Below are positions 35,819 through 43,022 of a stretch of 64,000 nucleotides of DNA, piece by piece (position 1 is the stretch's first letter; each line of letters starts with the position of its first letter). A program made the position numbers and the translations under genes. The DNA is from Muricauda sp. MAR_2010_75 (GTDB lineage Bacteria; Bacteroidota; Bacteroidia; Flavobacteriales; Flavobacteriaceae), in contig NZ_JQNJ01000001.1 of the NCBI RefSeq assembly GCF_000745185.1, positions 4,198,501 through 4,262,500 of the forward strand. The letters run 5' to 3'. The notes under the pieces are model-generated. The model saw only the letters and a list, made by a program, of their open reading frames with translations, did not search any database and was not told the origin of the DNA.

Positions 35819-36370
35819 ATGTCAATGTTAGATCCAATGTCCTTTAAAACCGAAATTTTGGTCACCGTAATTCTATTGGTGATCATCATTACGCTGAACT
35901 CTTTAAGTAAAAGGGCCATTAGAAGGTATGGAAGGACCAGCTCCATTGACATGAACAGCAGGAAGATTATTTTTTATCTGAGCAACCTTTTATTCTATTT
36001 GCTTGGCTTTGTGGGGATTTCACTGATTTGGGGCGTTAATTTAAAAGACTTTTCCCTTTTTCTTTCCTCAGTCTTGGCCATTGTGGGCATTGGTTTTGTG
36101 GCTCAATGGTCCATACTTTCCAACTTAACGGCAAGTGTAATTCTCTTTTTCAGTCATCCACTGCGATTAGGAGACCGAATCAGGGTTTTAGACAAGGATT
36201 TCGATTGGACCGGTAAAGTAGAGGATATTAGCGGTTTTTATCTTTTTATGCGGACAGATGATGGCCGTAGGATTACCATTCCCACCAATTTGGTCATTCA
36301 AAAAGGCATTGAAATTCTTAAGAAAGAAGATGAGGAAAAAGAAATGCTGGAAGAAAGCTTTGAGGACTAA
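35819..36370 (+). CDS. Short MscS-family mechanosensitive channel
   Basis: A 183-residue protein made of a membrane part with about three helices (FKTEILVTVILLVIIITLNS; ISNLLFYLLGFVGISLIWG; DFSLFLSSVLAIVGIGFVAQWS) and a small beta domain (SHPLRLGDRIRVLDKDFDWTGKVEDISGFYLFM). It ends right after this domain, so the C-terminal alpha-beta domain and side-portal cage of E. coli MscS are absent. I take the ATG at 35819 (or 35825), because an upstream frame would overlap the divergent corA promoter region. Probably a minimal osmotic-release channel. Confidence 0.85.
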   Translation: MSMLDPMSFKTEILVTVILLVIIITLNSLSKRAIRRYGRTSSIDMNSRKIIFYLSNLLFYLLGFVGISLIWGVNLKDFSLFLSSVLAIVGIGFVAQWSILSNLTASVILFFSHPLRLGDRIRVLDKDFDWTGKVEDISGFYLFMRTDDGRRITIPTNLVIQKGIEILKKEDEEKEMLEESFED

Positions 36371-36375
36371 ATGAA

Positions 36376-36401
36376 ATACGCCATGGAAAACCATGGCGTA
36401 T
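36376..36401. terminator. Hairpin between convergent mscS and TPR genes
   Basis: A perfect 11-bp stem ATACGCCATGG / CCATGGCGTAT with AAAA loop, but without a T run on either side. It may terminate weakly or protect mRNA 3' ends. Confidence 0.5.
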
Positions 36402-36466
36402 CCAAAACAACAACCAAGCAATAGCATGAACCACCGCTTTGTTTTCAATATCAAAACTATTGGTAT

Positions 36467-37753
36467 TTATAAATTTAAGATTTGGGATTCCTTTACAGGG
36501 CCAAGTTCATAAGCGGCCCCTTTTAATTCTTGTTTTAGTTCCCTTACCTTGTCAAGATTACCATTGGCTTTATAAATTTCGGCGGCTTGGGTAAGCACTG
36601 TGGGTTCAAAAGTTTTTCCGGCAATATGCCTTTCCAAGAGCTCCAATGCCTTTTCTTTTTCTCCTTTTTTGTAGTAGCTGTAGGCCAAAAGTCCGTATGA
36701 TTCTGGTGTTGGCCTATTTTCAACTTCCTTTTTGGCCAGTTTCATTGCTTTTTCCTGCACCTCCATATCTAAGTAAAAATCCACATTGTGAGCATTGTAC
36801 ATATCTCCATAGTTATTATTCTGAACTTTTTTATAGTAGTTGTCCAAAGCCTCAAGTTTAAGCGCTTCATTACCCATAAATTCTGTTATTTCGGCCTTCA
36901 ACAAATAGTATTCGGGAGATTGGTGCTTCATCAAGATGGAATCCAAAATTCGGAGGGCCTCCCTCCCATTGCGCTCATGGGAGTACACAATCCATGCTAT
37001 TCCTTTCTTGGCATAGGCATTTTGGGGATCCAACTGCAAGGCTTTTATATACAATTGGTACGAATCTTCAATACGTTCGGCATGACCATAGAAATCTGCC
37101 AAATTGGTATAGGACCACAGGAGCATGCTCTTGTTTTTTGAAGATTCCGCTTTTTGTACAGCTTTTTCCATAAAGCGAATGGCTGTATCCAAATCACCTT
37201 TGTGGTCGTTCCATTTAGCCAATCGGATTAAATATCCAAAATCAGACATGTTGCCGATACTGTCCAAATATGCATTGGCTTTTTCAAAGTTGCCAAGCTC
37301 CATATGCACATCAAAGAGCAGTCCTTGGGTAACATTTACACCGCTTCCCATGCTTCTGGCTTTTTCTGCCAATTCCAATGCTTCCCTAAACCGATGCTGG
37401 GAAATGTAATTACGGGCCAATGCCCTATAGTAACCTGCTTTTCCCACGGCTGCAATATCAACCGCTTTTTGTAGCGATTGCTCTGCCATCTTTAGGTATT
37501 TGATATCCCCAGTACTTTGAAAAAATCGGTTATACTCGCCTGCTACATTGCCCAGGCTCAGCAACTGCAAACTATCCGATTTTATCTTGTTGTCCCAAAG
37601 TTCAAAATACTTTGAGGTGGTCTTTACCGGTTCTGCCGCCAGATAACGGTCATAATCATCTTTTTGGGTTATAAAATCTGATTCCTTTTTACATGACAAC
37701 AAAACGATTGTTGCCAAAGAGAGTAGAATATATTTTAATCTTAGTGTGTCCAT
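36467..37753 (-). CDS. TPR-repeat lipoprotein of the DUF4331 operon
   Basis: A 428-residue lipoprotein (lipobox LLSC, Cys about 21) built of TPR-like helical pairs from residue 60 to the end (YRALARNYISQHRFREALELAEKA, YAKKGIAWIVYSHERNGREALRIL, YSYYKKGEKEKALELLERHI). It is the last gene of an operon after two DUF4331 genes, 61 bp from the nearer. Presumably a periplasmic scaffold that binds partner proteins; I do not know its partners, but the surface-exposed DUF4331 proteins are the obvious candidates. Confidence 0.85.
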   Translation of the reverse strand: MDTLRLKYILLSLATIVLLSCKKESDFITQKDDYDRYLAAEPVKTTSKYFELWDNKIKSDSLQLLSLGNVAGEYNRFFQSTGDIKYLKMAEQSLQKAVDIAAVGKAGYYRALARNYISQHRFREALELAEKARSMGSGVNVTQGLLFDVHMELGNFEKANAYLDSIGNMSDFGYLIRLAKWNDHKGDLDTAIRFMEKAVQKAESSKNKSMLLWSYTNLADFYGHAERIEDSYQLYIKALQLDPQNAYAKKGIAWIVYSHERNGREALRILDSILMKHQSPEYYLLKAEITEFMGNEALKLEALDNYYKKVQNNNYGDMYNAHNVDFYLDMEVQEKAMKLAKKEVENRPTPESYGLLAYSYYKKGEKEKALELLERHIAGKTFEPTVLTQAAEIYKANGNLDKVRELKQELKGAAYELGPVKESQILNL

Positions 37754-37814
37754 AATTGTGTTGTTGTTTAAAAAAGGGAGAGGACGAGCCTCTCCCCGCT
37801 CCTTTTCATAGCAA

Positions 37815-38558
37815 TTACTCAGGATTCCCCAAATAAGGGAACATTGTTGATATGTTTGCCGTAAGTCCTACCCCATCTGAGGTAAGTCTTGGCAAGTCCG
37901 CCATTCCGTCATCATCCAAATCCTGACCACTGAAACGATCACCCTCAGCTCCACCGAAGAATAAAATGAGTGAAACGTCGATAATATCATCATTGGGGTG
38001 TCTGCCCGTAAGAGCCACTTCATCACCATCCGGCACCAAGATTCTGCCATCATTGTCAAAATCCGTTCCCGGGTCAAAGTACGTAGTAGGTAAATCCGGG
38101 GCTACTTCCAAGACATCTGCTGCCAACACCGTGGTGAGTGTAGCTGCATCCAGTCCTAAGATATTATTCTCATAATCCACGTCTGCCGGGTCAAGGCCCA
38201 ACTTAAGGGCGTACACGTCATGATATTGTTCCAATCTTGCCTGAAAACCTGCTTGGAAAGCAGTTCCCATTTCAGATGGGATGGTAGTATTGTGCGCATC
38301 TTTTACGCTGGGTTCACCCTCCATGTCAAAGCTAAGGGTGGTGTTGATTCCAGGGCGGCCCAAATGATCAACCTGGGCATAAGTCCCCGTAAAATCGGTA
38401 CCCATCATATCATCATCATCCATCATCATGTCATCGTCCATCATCATATCATCATCCATCCCGCTATAGTCTGGAGATTCATCGTCATTACTACATGCTG
38501 TTGCCAAACCTAACGTTAGCATCAAGGCCATTAAATATGTTATATGTTTTAGTCTCAT
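37815..38558 (-). CDS. DUF4331 family lipoprotein, C-terminal-half type, with Asp/Met repeat
   Basis: A 247-residue lipoprotein (lipobox ATAC, Cys about 22). Residues 34-52 are almost only Asp and Met (MDDDMMM repeats). The rest corresponds to the C-terminal part of DUF4331, including AQVDHLGRPGINTTLS near 60 and the final DGVGLTANISTMFPYLGNPE. The N-terminal half of the family is on the separate upstream gene ending 19 bp away, so the pair together cover one full DUF4331 protein. The function of the family is unknown; the acidic/Met-rich segment could bind metal ions. Confidence 0.85.
   Translation of the reverse strand: MRLKHITYLMALMLTLGLATACSNDDESPDYSGMDDDMMMDDDMMMDDDDMMGTDFTGTYAQVDHLGRPGINTTLSFDMEGEPSVKDAHNTTIPSEMGTAFQAGFQARLEQYHDVYALKLGLDPADVDYENNILGLDAATLTTVLAADVLEVAPDLPTTYFDPGTDFDNDGRILVPDGDEVALTGRHPNDDIIDVSLILFFGGAEGDRFSGQDLDDDGMADLPRLTSDGVGLTANISTMFPYLGNPE
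38403..38459 (-). repeat. In-frame Asp/Met-coding low-complexity repeat
   Basis: About 57 bp of ATGATG/GATGAC-type codons encode residues 34-52 of the DUF4331 lipoprotein: three M-D(3-4)-M(2-3) units. The short period makes length change by slippage likely. Confidence 0.75.
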
Positions 38559-38577
38559 GTTTTTTCTTTTAGCGTTA

Positions 38578-39270
38578 TTATTGTTTTCTATTCGTTGTTA
38601 CCCAAGTCTTGTATACTGTAAATCCCAAGGCATTTGTGGCCGTAGGAGTTCCCAACATACTATTGGGGATTTCCACAATGATGGACAAAGTGTTTGCACC
38701 ATCAAAAGTGTCCGCTGCTTCTTCAGGTGGGAGAAATCCGCCTGGAGCAGAATCCGTTTCAGGAGAGATTACCGCATTGAACTGGAAGAAATCAAAAAAG
38801 AAAGGGTCTTGTCTGGGGCCTGCAAACAGGGACACTCCATCTGATGTGGTCTCCACGGTTGGGGTTGCACCTGAAATCTCCACATCCCCCAAGGGATAAT
38901 CGACAAGTACTTGACTGCTCAATCCTGTCTGGTCCGGAGCGGTCGGTCCAAAAAAGTACATTCTACCATCTCTCGCAATGGCTTGAATTACTTGGTCTTC
39001 CACCAAATCTCCATTCAAATCAATATTGATCTCCGTGAGTACATCCTCGTCAAAAGAGCCATAGGCCAATTCGGGAAGAACATCAGATTGTACATCCACC
39101 ACAAACACCGTATTATTGGAGCCCTCACTGGGCTCAAAGGCATAAAAGTCGGCAATATCCGCTGTGGAACCCGCCGCTGAGGGTGCATCAATGTGATCTG
39201 CTGAAACCAGTGCAATGGCCAATAAAGCCAAAACTCCCAGGCCCATTGCAATCTTTGTTGTTTTTTTCAT
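38578..39270 (-). CDS. DUF4331 family exported protein, N-terminal-half type
   Basis: A 230-residue protein with an N-terminal signal or membrane anchor (KIAMGLGVLALLAIALVSA) followed at once by the DUF4331 start motif ADHIDAPSAAGSTADIADFYAF. It also has FDVVQSDVL-like strand segments and TFDGANTLSIIVEIPNSML in the second half, as in the N-terminal half of full-length DUF4331 proteins. The ATG at 39270 is chosen because it begins directly before the signal sequence; a start 27 bp upstream adds only polar residues. It heads the operon with the second DUF4331 gene and the TPR lipoprotein gene. Confidence 0.85.
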   Translation of the reverse strand: MKKTTKIAMGLGVLALLAIALVSADHIDAPSAAGSTADIADFYAFEPSEGSNNTVFVVDVQSDVLPELAYGSFDEDVLTEINIDLNGDLVEDQVIQAIARDGRMYFFGPTAPDQTGLSSQVLVDYPLGDVEISGATPTVETTSDGVSLFAGPRQDPFFFDFFQFNAVISPETDSAPGGFLPPEEAADTFDGANTLSIIVEIPNSMLGTPTATNALGFTVYKTWVTTNRKQ

Positions 39271-39436
39271 GTTATCTGTTTTTAAAGATTCATACACTCC
39301 TACCTACGGAACCTTTGAAGGGGTGGTTTGGTTTTGTTTTGTTAAAAAAATCTTAATGTATTTTTAAAGGTGTACTGAGGGTTGCCCACAAAAAAGTCCT
39401 ATAATTTGCTTTACTTTGACTCGCAAACCTGAATCA

Positions 39437-40627
39437 ATGAACCCTTCTGCTTCTGGATGGATTAATAAGTTTGGCCACCTTGTTGATAAGGAGACCAAAA
39501 TTTTTCCCGATTTTGAGAGCTTATACCAAGAGCTTAAAAGAAATGGGTTCGTATATGGGGTGCATTTGGATATCCCCTCCTTTATTGAAGTGGAGCACAA
39601 GCTCAGTGAAGATGAGATTGCCAAAATAAATTTGCTCACGGCACTTTATTTTACGTTTAAATTTGAAAAGAAAACTTCCAATTTCACTGACTTCGTGGAT
39701 ACCATCTTTGCGTATTACCAATCCTTGGAAGTAAGTCGAATTTCTTTTTTGAATAAAATTTTGAGTGGGTCCAAAACGGAATCCCAATTGGAAAAATTAA
39801 TTGACTCCCGAATCTATTTAGGAGGAAATGCCTTCAATCGTGCCTTTGGAAACAGCCTGACCAATTCCCTGCTTTATGTGGATGTATTGATTTTTAGGGT
39901 CTATTTACAGGGGAAAATTCCAATGATGGAGCATGCCCAATTGTTGGAATATGTGACCATAAACATTGCTTATCATGCTCTAAATTCCAAAGAGACCCAT
40001 GAAAATGATGCCAAATTAATACAACTTTTGGCCTCATCCCTTACGTACGTAAATTTGGATGAAGCAAAATTTGATGGCACCTATCGTGACCTGTTCAACC
40101 AAAATTTCACCAAAATTGAGAAGGATTATTTTTTGGATATAGCCTGCTTGACCATCTGGGAAGACAAGTCTTTGGACTACACAGAATCTGACTACATTTT
40201 TGGTCTCGGAAAGGACCTGGGAAAGTCGCAAAATGAGGTACAATCTGAACTGAATTTTGTGAAGAAATTTTTTGACGCCAACAAGGACAAAATCGCTTAC
40301 CTGAACGACAAAAATTTAGCGGTTCAATTCTATGACGGCATGTCTAAAAATGTGAGCAAATTAATTCTCAGAAATAGCAAAAGGCTCAAAAAAGAACTCA
40401 TGGAAAGTAAGGAACTTTTGACTCTTTTATCCAAGTCAACCGTTAAGGATTTGAGTGCAGAGGAGAAGAAAAAAGTTCAAAATCAGTTGGTGGATATTTT
40501 TAAAAGCATTCCTTCCTTGGCCATATTTATGCTTCCGGGCGGAGCAGTTTTATTGCCTATTTTCATCAAGTTGATCCCAAAGTTGCTTCCATCCGCTTTT
40601 GATGAAAACCGTATTGATGAAGATTAG
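39437..40627 (+). CDS. LETM1-related biofilm-associated-type protein
   Basis: A 396-residue protein recognised from a Bacteroidota family usually called LETM1-related biofilm-associated protein. The only similarity to LETM1 is at the C-terminus (FKSIPSLAIFMLPGGAVLLPIFIKLIPKLLPSAFDENR, near residues 348-390), which has one membrane-associated helix. The rest is helical and cytoplasmic in character; no signal peptide. The ATG at 39437 is preferred to an upstream TTG at 39416 that overlaps a TTACTTTG promoter-like element. Divergent from the DUF4331 operon; the function is not established. Confidence 0.8.
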   Translation: MNPSASGWINKFGHLVDKETKIFPDFESLYQELKRNGFVYGVHLDIPSFIEVEHKLSEDEIAKINLLTALYFTFKFEKKTSNFTDFVDTIFAYYQSLEVSRISFLNKILSGSKTESQLEKLIDSRIYLGGNAFNRAFGNSLTNSLLYVDVLIFRVYLQGKIPMMEHAQLLEYVTINIAYHALNSKETHENDAKLIQLLASSLTYVNLDEAKFDGTYRDLFNQNFTKIEKDYFLDIACLTIWEDKSLDYTESDYIFGLGKDLGKSQNEVQSELNFVKKFFDANKDKIAYLNDKNLAVQFYDGMSKNVSKLILRNSKRLKKELMESKELLTLLSKSTVKDLSAEEKKKVQNQLVDIFKSIPSLAIFMLPGGAVLLPIFIKLIPKLLPSAFDENRIDED

Positions 40628-40717
40628 CCTTTTTGGGCCAAAAAAGTCACTATAAGAAAAATTTATAGTAAATTTTTAAATAATTCAATAATTTGATTTT
40701 CAGTTTTTTATGTAACT

Positions 40718-41473
40718 TTATTCCAACCAAAGCTTAAAGTCTTTTACGCGCTCCCTACTCACAATAATTTCTTGCTCATTATAGCGGTTCATCTTGATTT
40801 GAAGCCTGGAATTGGTGTATGAAATGATGTCGTTTATATGGGTGATGCCCACGTAAAATTTTCTACTTACCCTAAAAAAGTCTTTTGGGGACAGCTCCTC
40901 TTCCAACTGTTCCAAAGTGGTATCCAAAAGATAATTTCTACCATCGGAAGTTGCCGCATAAGTTCCCTTGTTTTCGGAATAAAAACATTCCACATCATCG
41001 GCATTTACAATTTTTAAATGTTGTCCCACCTTAACCGTAAATCGTTTTTTATATTCACGATCCAAAGGGTCTATCAATAGCTTTTTGATGTCGTTGAAAT
41101 CCACCGAAATTTTTTGATTTTCTGGTTTAAAATCCCGGTACTTTTTAACAGCCTTTTCCAGGTCTTCATCATCGATGGGTTTGAGCAAATAATCAATGCT
41201 ATTTAGCTTGAAAGCTTGGAGGGCATATTCATCAAAAGCAGTGGTGAAAATGATGGCGCTTTTTACATCGACAGCATCAAAAATTTCAAACGAAAGACCA
41301 TCCGATAATTGAATGTCCAAAAAAATAAGGTCGGGCTGTGGGTTGTTCTGAAACCACTCAATGGATTCGTCTACGGAGTGCAACATAGTGGAGACCTCCA
41401 CTCCCTGTTCCGCCAACAAACGACTTAAACGTCTTGCGGCCGGTTTTTCATCTTCAATGATGATTACGTTCAT
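40718..41473 (-). CDS. LytTR-family response regulator
   Basis: A 251-residue regulator. The receiver domain (1-120) has acidic residues in IIIEDEKPAARRL, the phosphoacceptor Asp in DLIFLDIQLSDG near 54, Thr in IIFTTAFDEYAL and Lys in YLLKPIDDEDL. The LytTR DNA-binding domain fills residues 140-251 (RFTVKVGQHLKIVNADDVECFYSENKG, FRVSRKFYVGITHINDI). It is the last gene of an operon that begins with a LytS-type kinase, with four 2TM-domain genes between, so it is surely the partner of that kinase. LytTR proteins bind direct repeats about two helical turns apart. Confidence 0.94.
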   Translation of the reverse strand: MNVIIIEDEKPAARRLSRLLAEQGVEVSTMLHSVDESIEWFQNNPQPDLIFLDIQLSDGLSFEIFDAVDVKSAIIFTTAFDEYALQAFKLNSIDYLLKPIDDEDLEKAVKKYRDFKPENQKISVDFNDIKKLLIDPLDREYKKRFTVKVGQHLKIVNADDVECFYSENKGTYAATSDGRNYLLDTTLEQLEEELSPKDFFRVSRKFYVGITHINDIISYTNSRLQIKMNRYNEQEIIVSRERVKDFKLWLE

Positions 41474-41485
41474 TTCATTTGGATA

Positions 41486-41821
41486 TTATTTATACCTTCT
41501 GTTTTCATGTTCATTCTTTTCTATGTATTTCTGGATTTGTCGCTCTTCCCACTTCTTCAAGAAAGTCAATTTATGTCTAAACAGATATGCGGTATGAACC
41601 GCCAATATCAAGATCCAGATGACCAGATGGGCATCCACCCAATTAAAGTAGTAGGTCTCCAAAGAAAGCCCCTCCGGAAGAAACTGCTGCAACGCCCCGC
41701 TTTTAAATAGATACAAAATGGCGTTGATCACCACAAAAACTTTTAGGTGTCGGTAAAAATCTTTCAACTCTTTGACCCGTTTGGTAGCCTTCTTATATGT
41801 GTTGTCTTCCAGGTTTTCCAT
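41486..41821 (-). CDS. 2TM-domain membrane protein (copy nearest the regulator)
   Basis: A 111-residue protein with a polar N-terminal helix (YKKATKRVKELKDFYRHL), two membrane helices (about 27-47 and 68-90) and the C-terminal signature KKWEERQIQKYIEKNE. It belongs to the 2TM domain family seen next to LytS/LytT systems in Flavobacteriia. It begins 9 bp after the stop of the adjacent 2TM gene and ends 12 bp before the regulator start. A role as a membrane partner or signal modulator of the kinase is inferred from synteny and from the fused copy on the kinase. Confidence 0.85.
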   Translation of the reverse strand: MENLEDNTYKKATKRVKELKDFYRHLKVFVVINAILYLFKSGALQQFLPEGLSLETYYFNWVDAHLVIWILILAVHTAYLFRHKLTFLKKWEERQIQKYIEKNEHENRRYK

Positions 41822-41830
41822 ATTGCATCG

Positions 41831-42142
41831 CTACACGTACTTATCCGCGTCTTTCTTGTCTTTGTCGATATACTTTTGGATTTGTCGCTCTTCCCAGTTT
41901 TTTCCGAATAGTAAACTAAATCCAAATACCTTGGCCCCGTGCATGGTCAAGCCAATGCCCCAGGCAAACAAGGTGATGAAATGCGGCCATTGCCAAAAAT
42001 TATCCGAATGCATATAAATGTTCACAAGGATAAATGTATTGATCACGATATAGATGGACATGTGGATATAAAACCCCTTCATATCCTCTACGCGCTTTTT
42101 GGCCCTCTTGTATTTATCTTTTTCTAAATCATTCATGATCAT
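41831..42142 (-). CDS. 2TM-domain membrane protein
   Basis: About 103 residues with the same layout: KYKRAKKRVEDMKGFYIHMSIYIV, a helix pair (about 22-42 and 55-75) and NWEERQIQKYIDKDKK. The start at 42142 forms an ATGA overlap with the upstream 2TM gene; an ATG at 42148 is also possible. Longer upstream frames run through the neighbouring gene and are not credible. The second loop IGLTMHGAKVFGF is conserved with its neighbours as GIGxxxHxxxxF. Confidence 0.85.
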   Translation of the reverse strand: MIMNDLEKDKYKRAKKRVEDMKGFYIHMSIYIVINTFILVNIYMHSDNFWQWPHFITLFAWGIGLTMHGAKVFGFSLLFGKNWEERQIQKYIDKDKKDADKYV

Positions 42143-42441
42143 CTCCATTTTTTTGTGTTTTCGTCTTCTTTCATAAACTCCTTTATCTTTCTTTCTTCCC
42201 AACCTTTCCCGAAGAAAGGATTCAAGTTGAAAGTACCTACAGCATGAAAGAACACTCCAATACCCCAACCGAATGCGGCCCACAAAAACCACATATAGCT
42301 AAACCCATTGGTCAGGTAATTGATCAAGGCCAAAATTGAAATGACCAGTATGTAGGACCACAGGTTGGCATAGAACTTTTTAAGTTCATCCACCCGTTCT
42401 TTTGCCCTCATGTATTTGCTTTCTTTATCTAAATTTTCCAT
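42139..42441 (-). CDS. 2TM-domain membrane protein
   Basis: A 100-residue paralog with YMRAKERVDELKKFYANLWSYILV, two membrane helices, GWGIGVFFHAVGTFNLNPFFGKGWEERKIKEFM. This copy is especially close to the domain fused to the kinase in its GWG-G-HA and FGKGWEERKI positions. It overlaps the next gene by 4 bp. Confidence 0.87.
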   Translation of the reverse strand: MENLDKESKYMRAKERVDELKKFYANLWSYILVISILALINYLTNGFSYMWFLWAAFGWGIGVFFHAVGTFNLNPFFGKGWEERKIKEFMKEDENTKKWR

Positions 42442-42479
42442 TTGTCCTGCTTTAGATGTTCACCTAAATATAGGCATTG

Positions 42480-42758
42480 TTAAAAATTTTTGTCCTTCAT
42501 AAGCTCACGAATCTTACGCTCCTCCCAATCTTTTCCTAAAATGGGATTGTAGCCCTGGGCACACATCCAGAGAAGCACAAGTCCAATGCCCCAACCAACC
42601 GCAGGGAAAACCACCCAAGGGAAACTAGTGGTCTTGTAATTTAAATAGGCTAAAATTGGAATTACAACACAATAGGCCAATAGGCTTGAATAAAAGGATT
42701 TGATTTTTTCAACCTTTCCTTTTGCCCTAAGGTATTTATATTCATCTAAGTCTTTCAT
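42480..42758 (-). CDS. 2TM-domain membrane protein (copy nearest the kinase)
   Basis: A 92-residue paralog: YKYLRAKGKVEKIKSFYSSLLAYCVVIPILAYLN, then VGWGIGLVLLWMCAQGYNPILGKDWEERKIRELM. It matches the C-terminal domain of the kinase nearly motif by motif (SNLMAYCVVIPFLWWINLKT; GYNPLWGKRWQERKIRELM), which suggests recent duplication from that domain. The ATG at 42758 begins the family N-terminus; a longer frame adds only non-conserved residues. Confidence 0.88.
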   Translation of the reverse strand: MKDLDEYKYLRAKGKVEKIKSFYSSLLAYCVVIPILAYLNYKTTSFPWVVFPAVGWGIGLVLLWMCAQGYNPILGKDWEERKIRELMKDKNF

Positions 42759-42926
42759 AACGAATGGTTTTGTTGTTTTTTTATTACATACCAAAATTCG
42801 CAATCCCTGCTGGTATCTGAAAAAGTAGTTTCGTGAACTGTTGTTTTTTGGGGATGAATTGTGGGTGAGGTGTTGGATTATGCGTAAAGGAGCGGAAGGT
42901 GGGTGCTAAATGGTTACAAGTTGAAT

Positions 42927-43017
42927 CTGATATCCGATGTCCGATGTCCGATGTCCGATGTCCGATGTCCGATGTCCGATGTCCGATGTCCGATGTCCGA
43001 TGTCCGATGTCCGATAA
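42927..43017. repeat. Perfect 7-bp tandem repeat (CCGATGT x 11 plus edge units)
   Basis: One CTGATAT unit (42927-42933), eleven identical CCGATGT units (42934-43010) and a CCGATAA unit (43011-43017) make 13 heptamers in a row between the kinase gene stop (43023) and the first free 2TM gene. The leading CTGATAT is the same heptamer (complement ATATCAG) used in the repeat element at 6450-6476. Eleven exact copies point to recent expansion or slippage. There are no spacers, so this is not a CRISPR array. Confidence 0.92.
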
Positions 43018-43022
43018 GGAAA

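Noticed and set aside
40651..40672. ACTATAA...TTATAGT hairpin between the LETM1-like and LytTR genes
   Set aside because: A/T-only stem of 7 bp with no T run in the correct place; not convincing as terminator.
42139..42292. Longer 2TM gene starting at 42292
   Set aside because: The extension overlaps the upstream 2TM gene out of frame and lacks conserved residues; the ATG at 42142 or 42148 is preferred.
42927..43017. CRISPR array
   Set aside because: Units are 7 bp and contiguous, with no spacers and no cas genes nearby.
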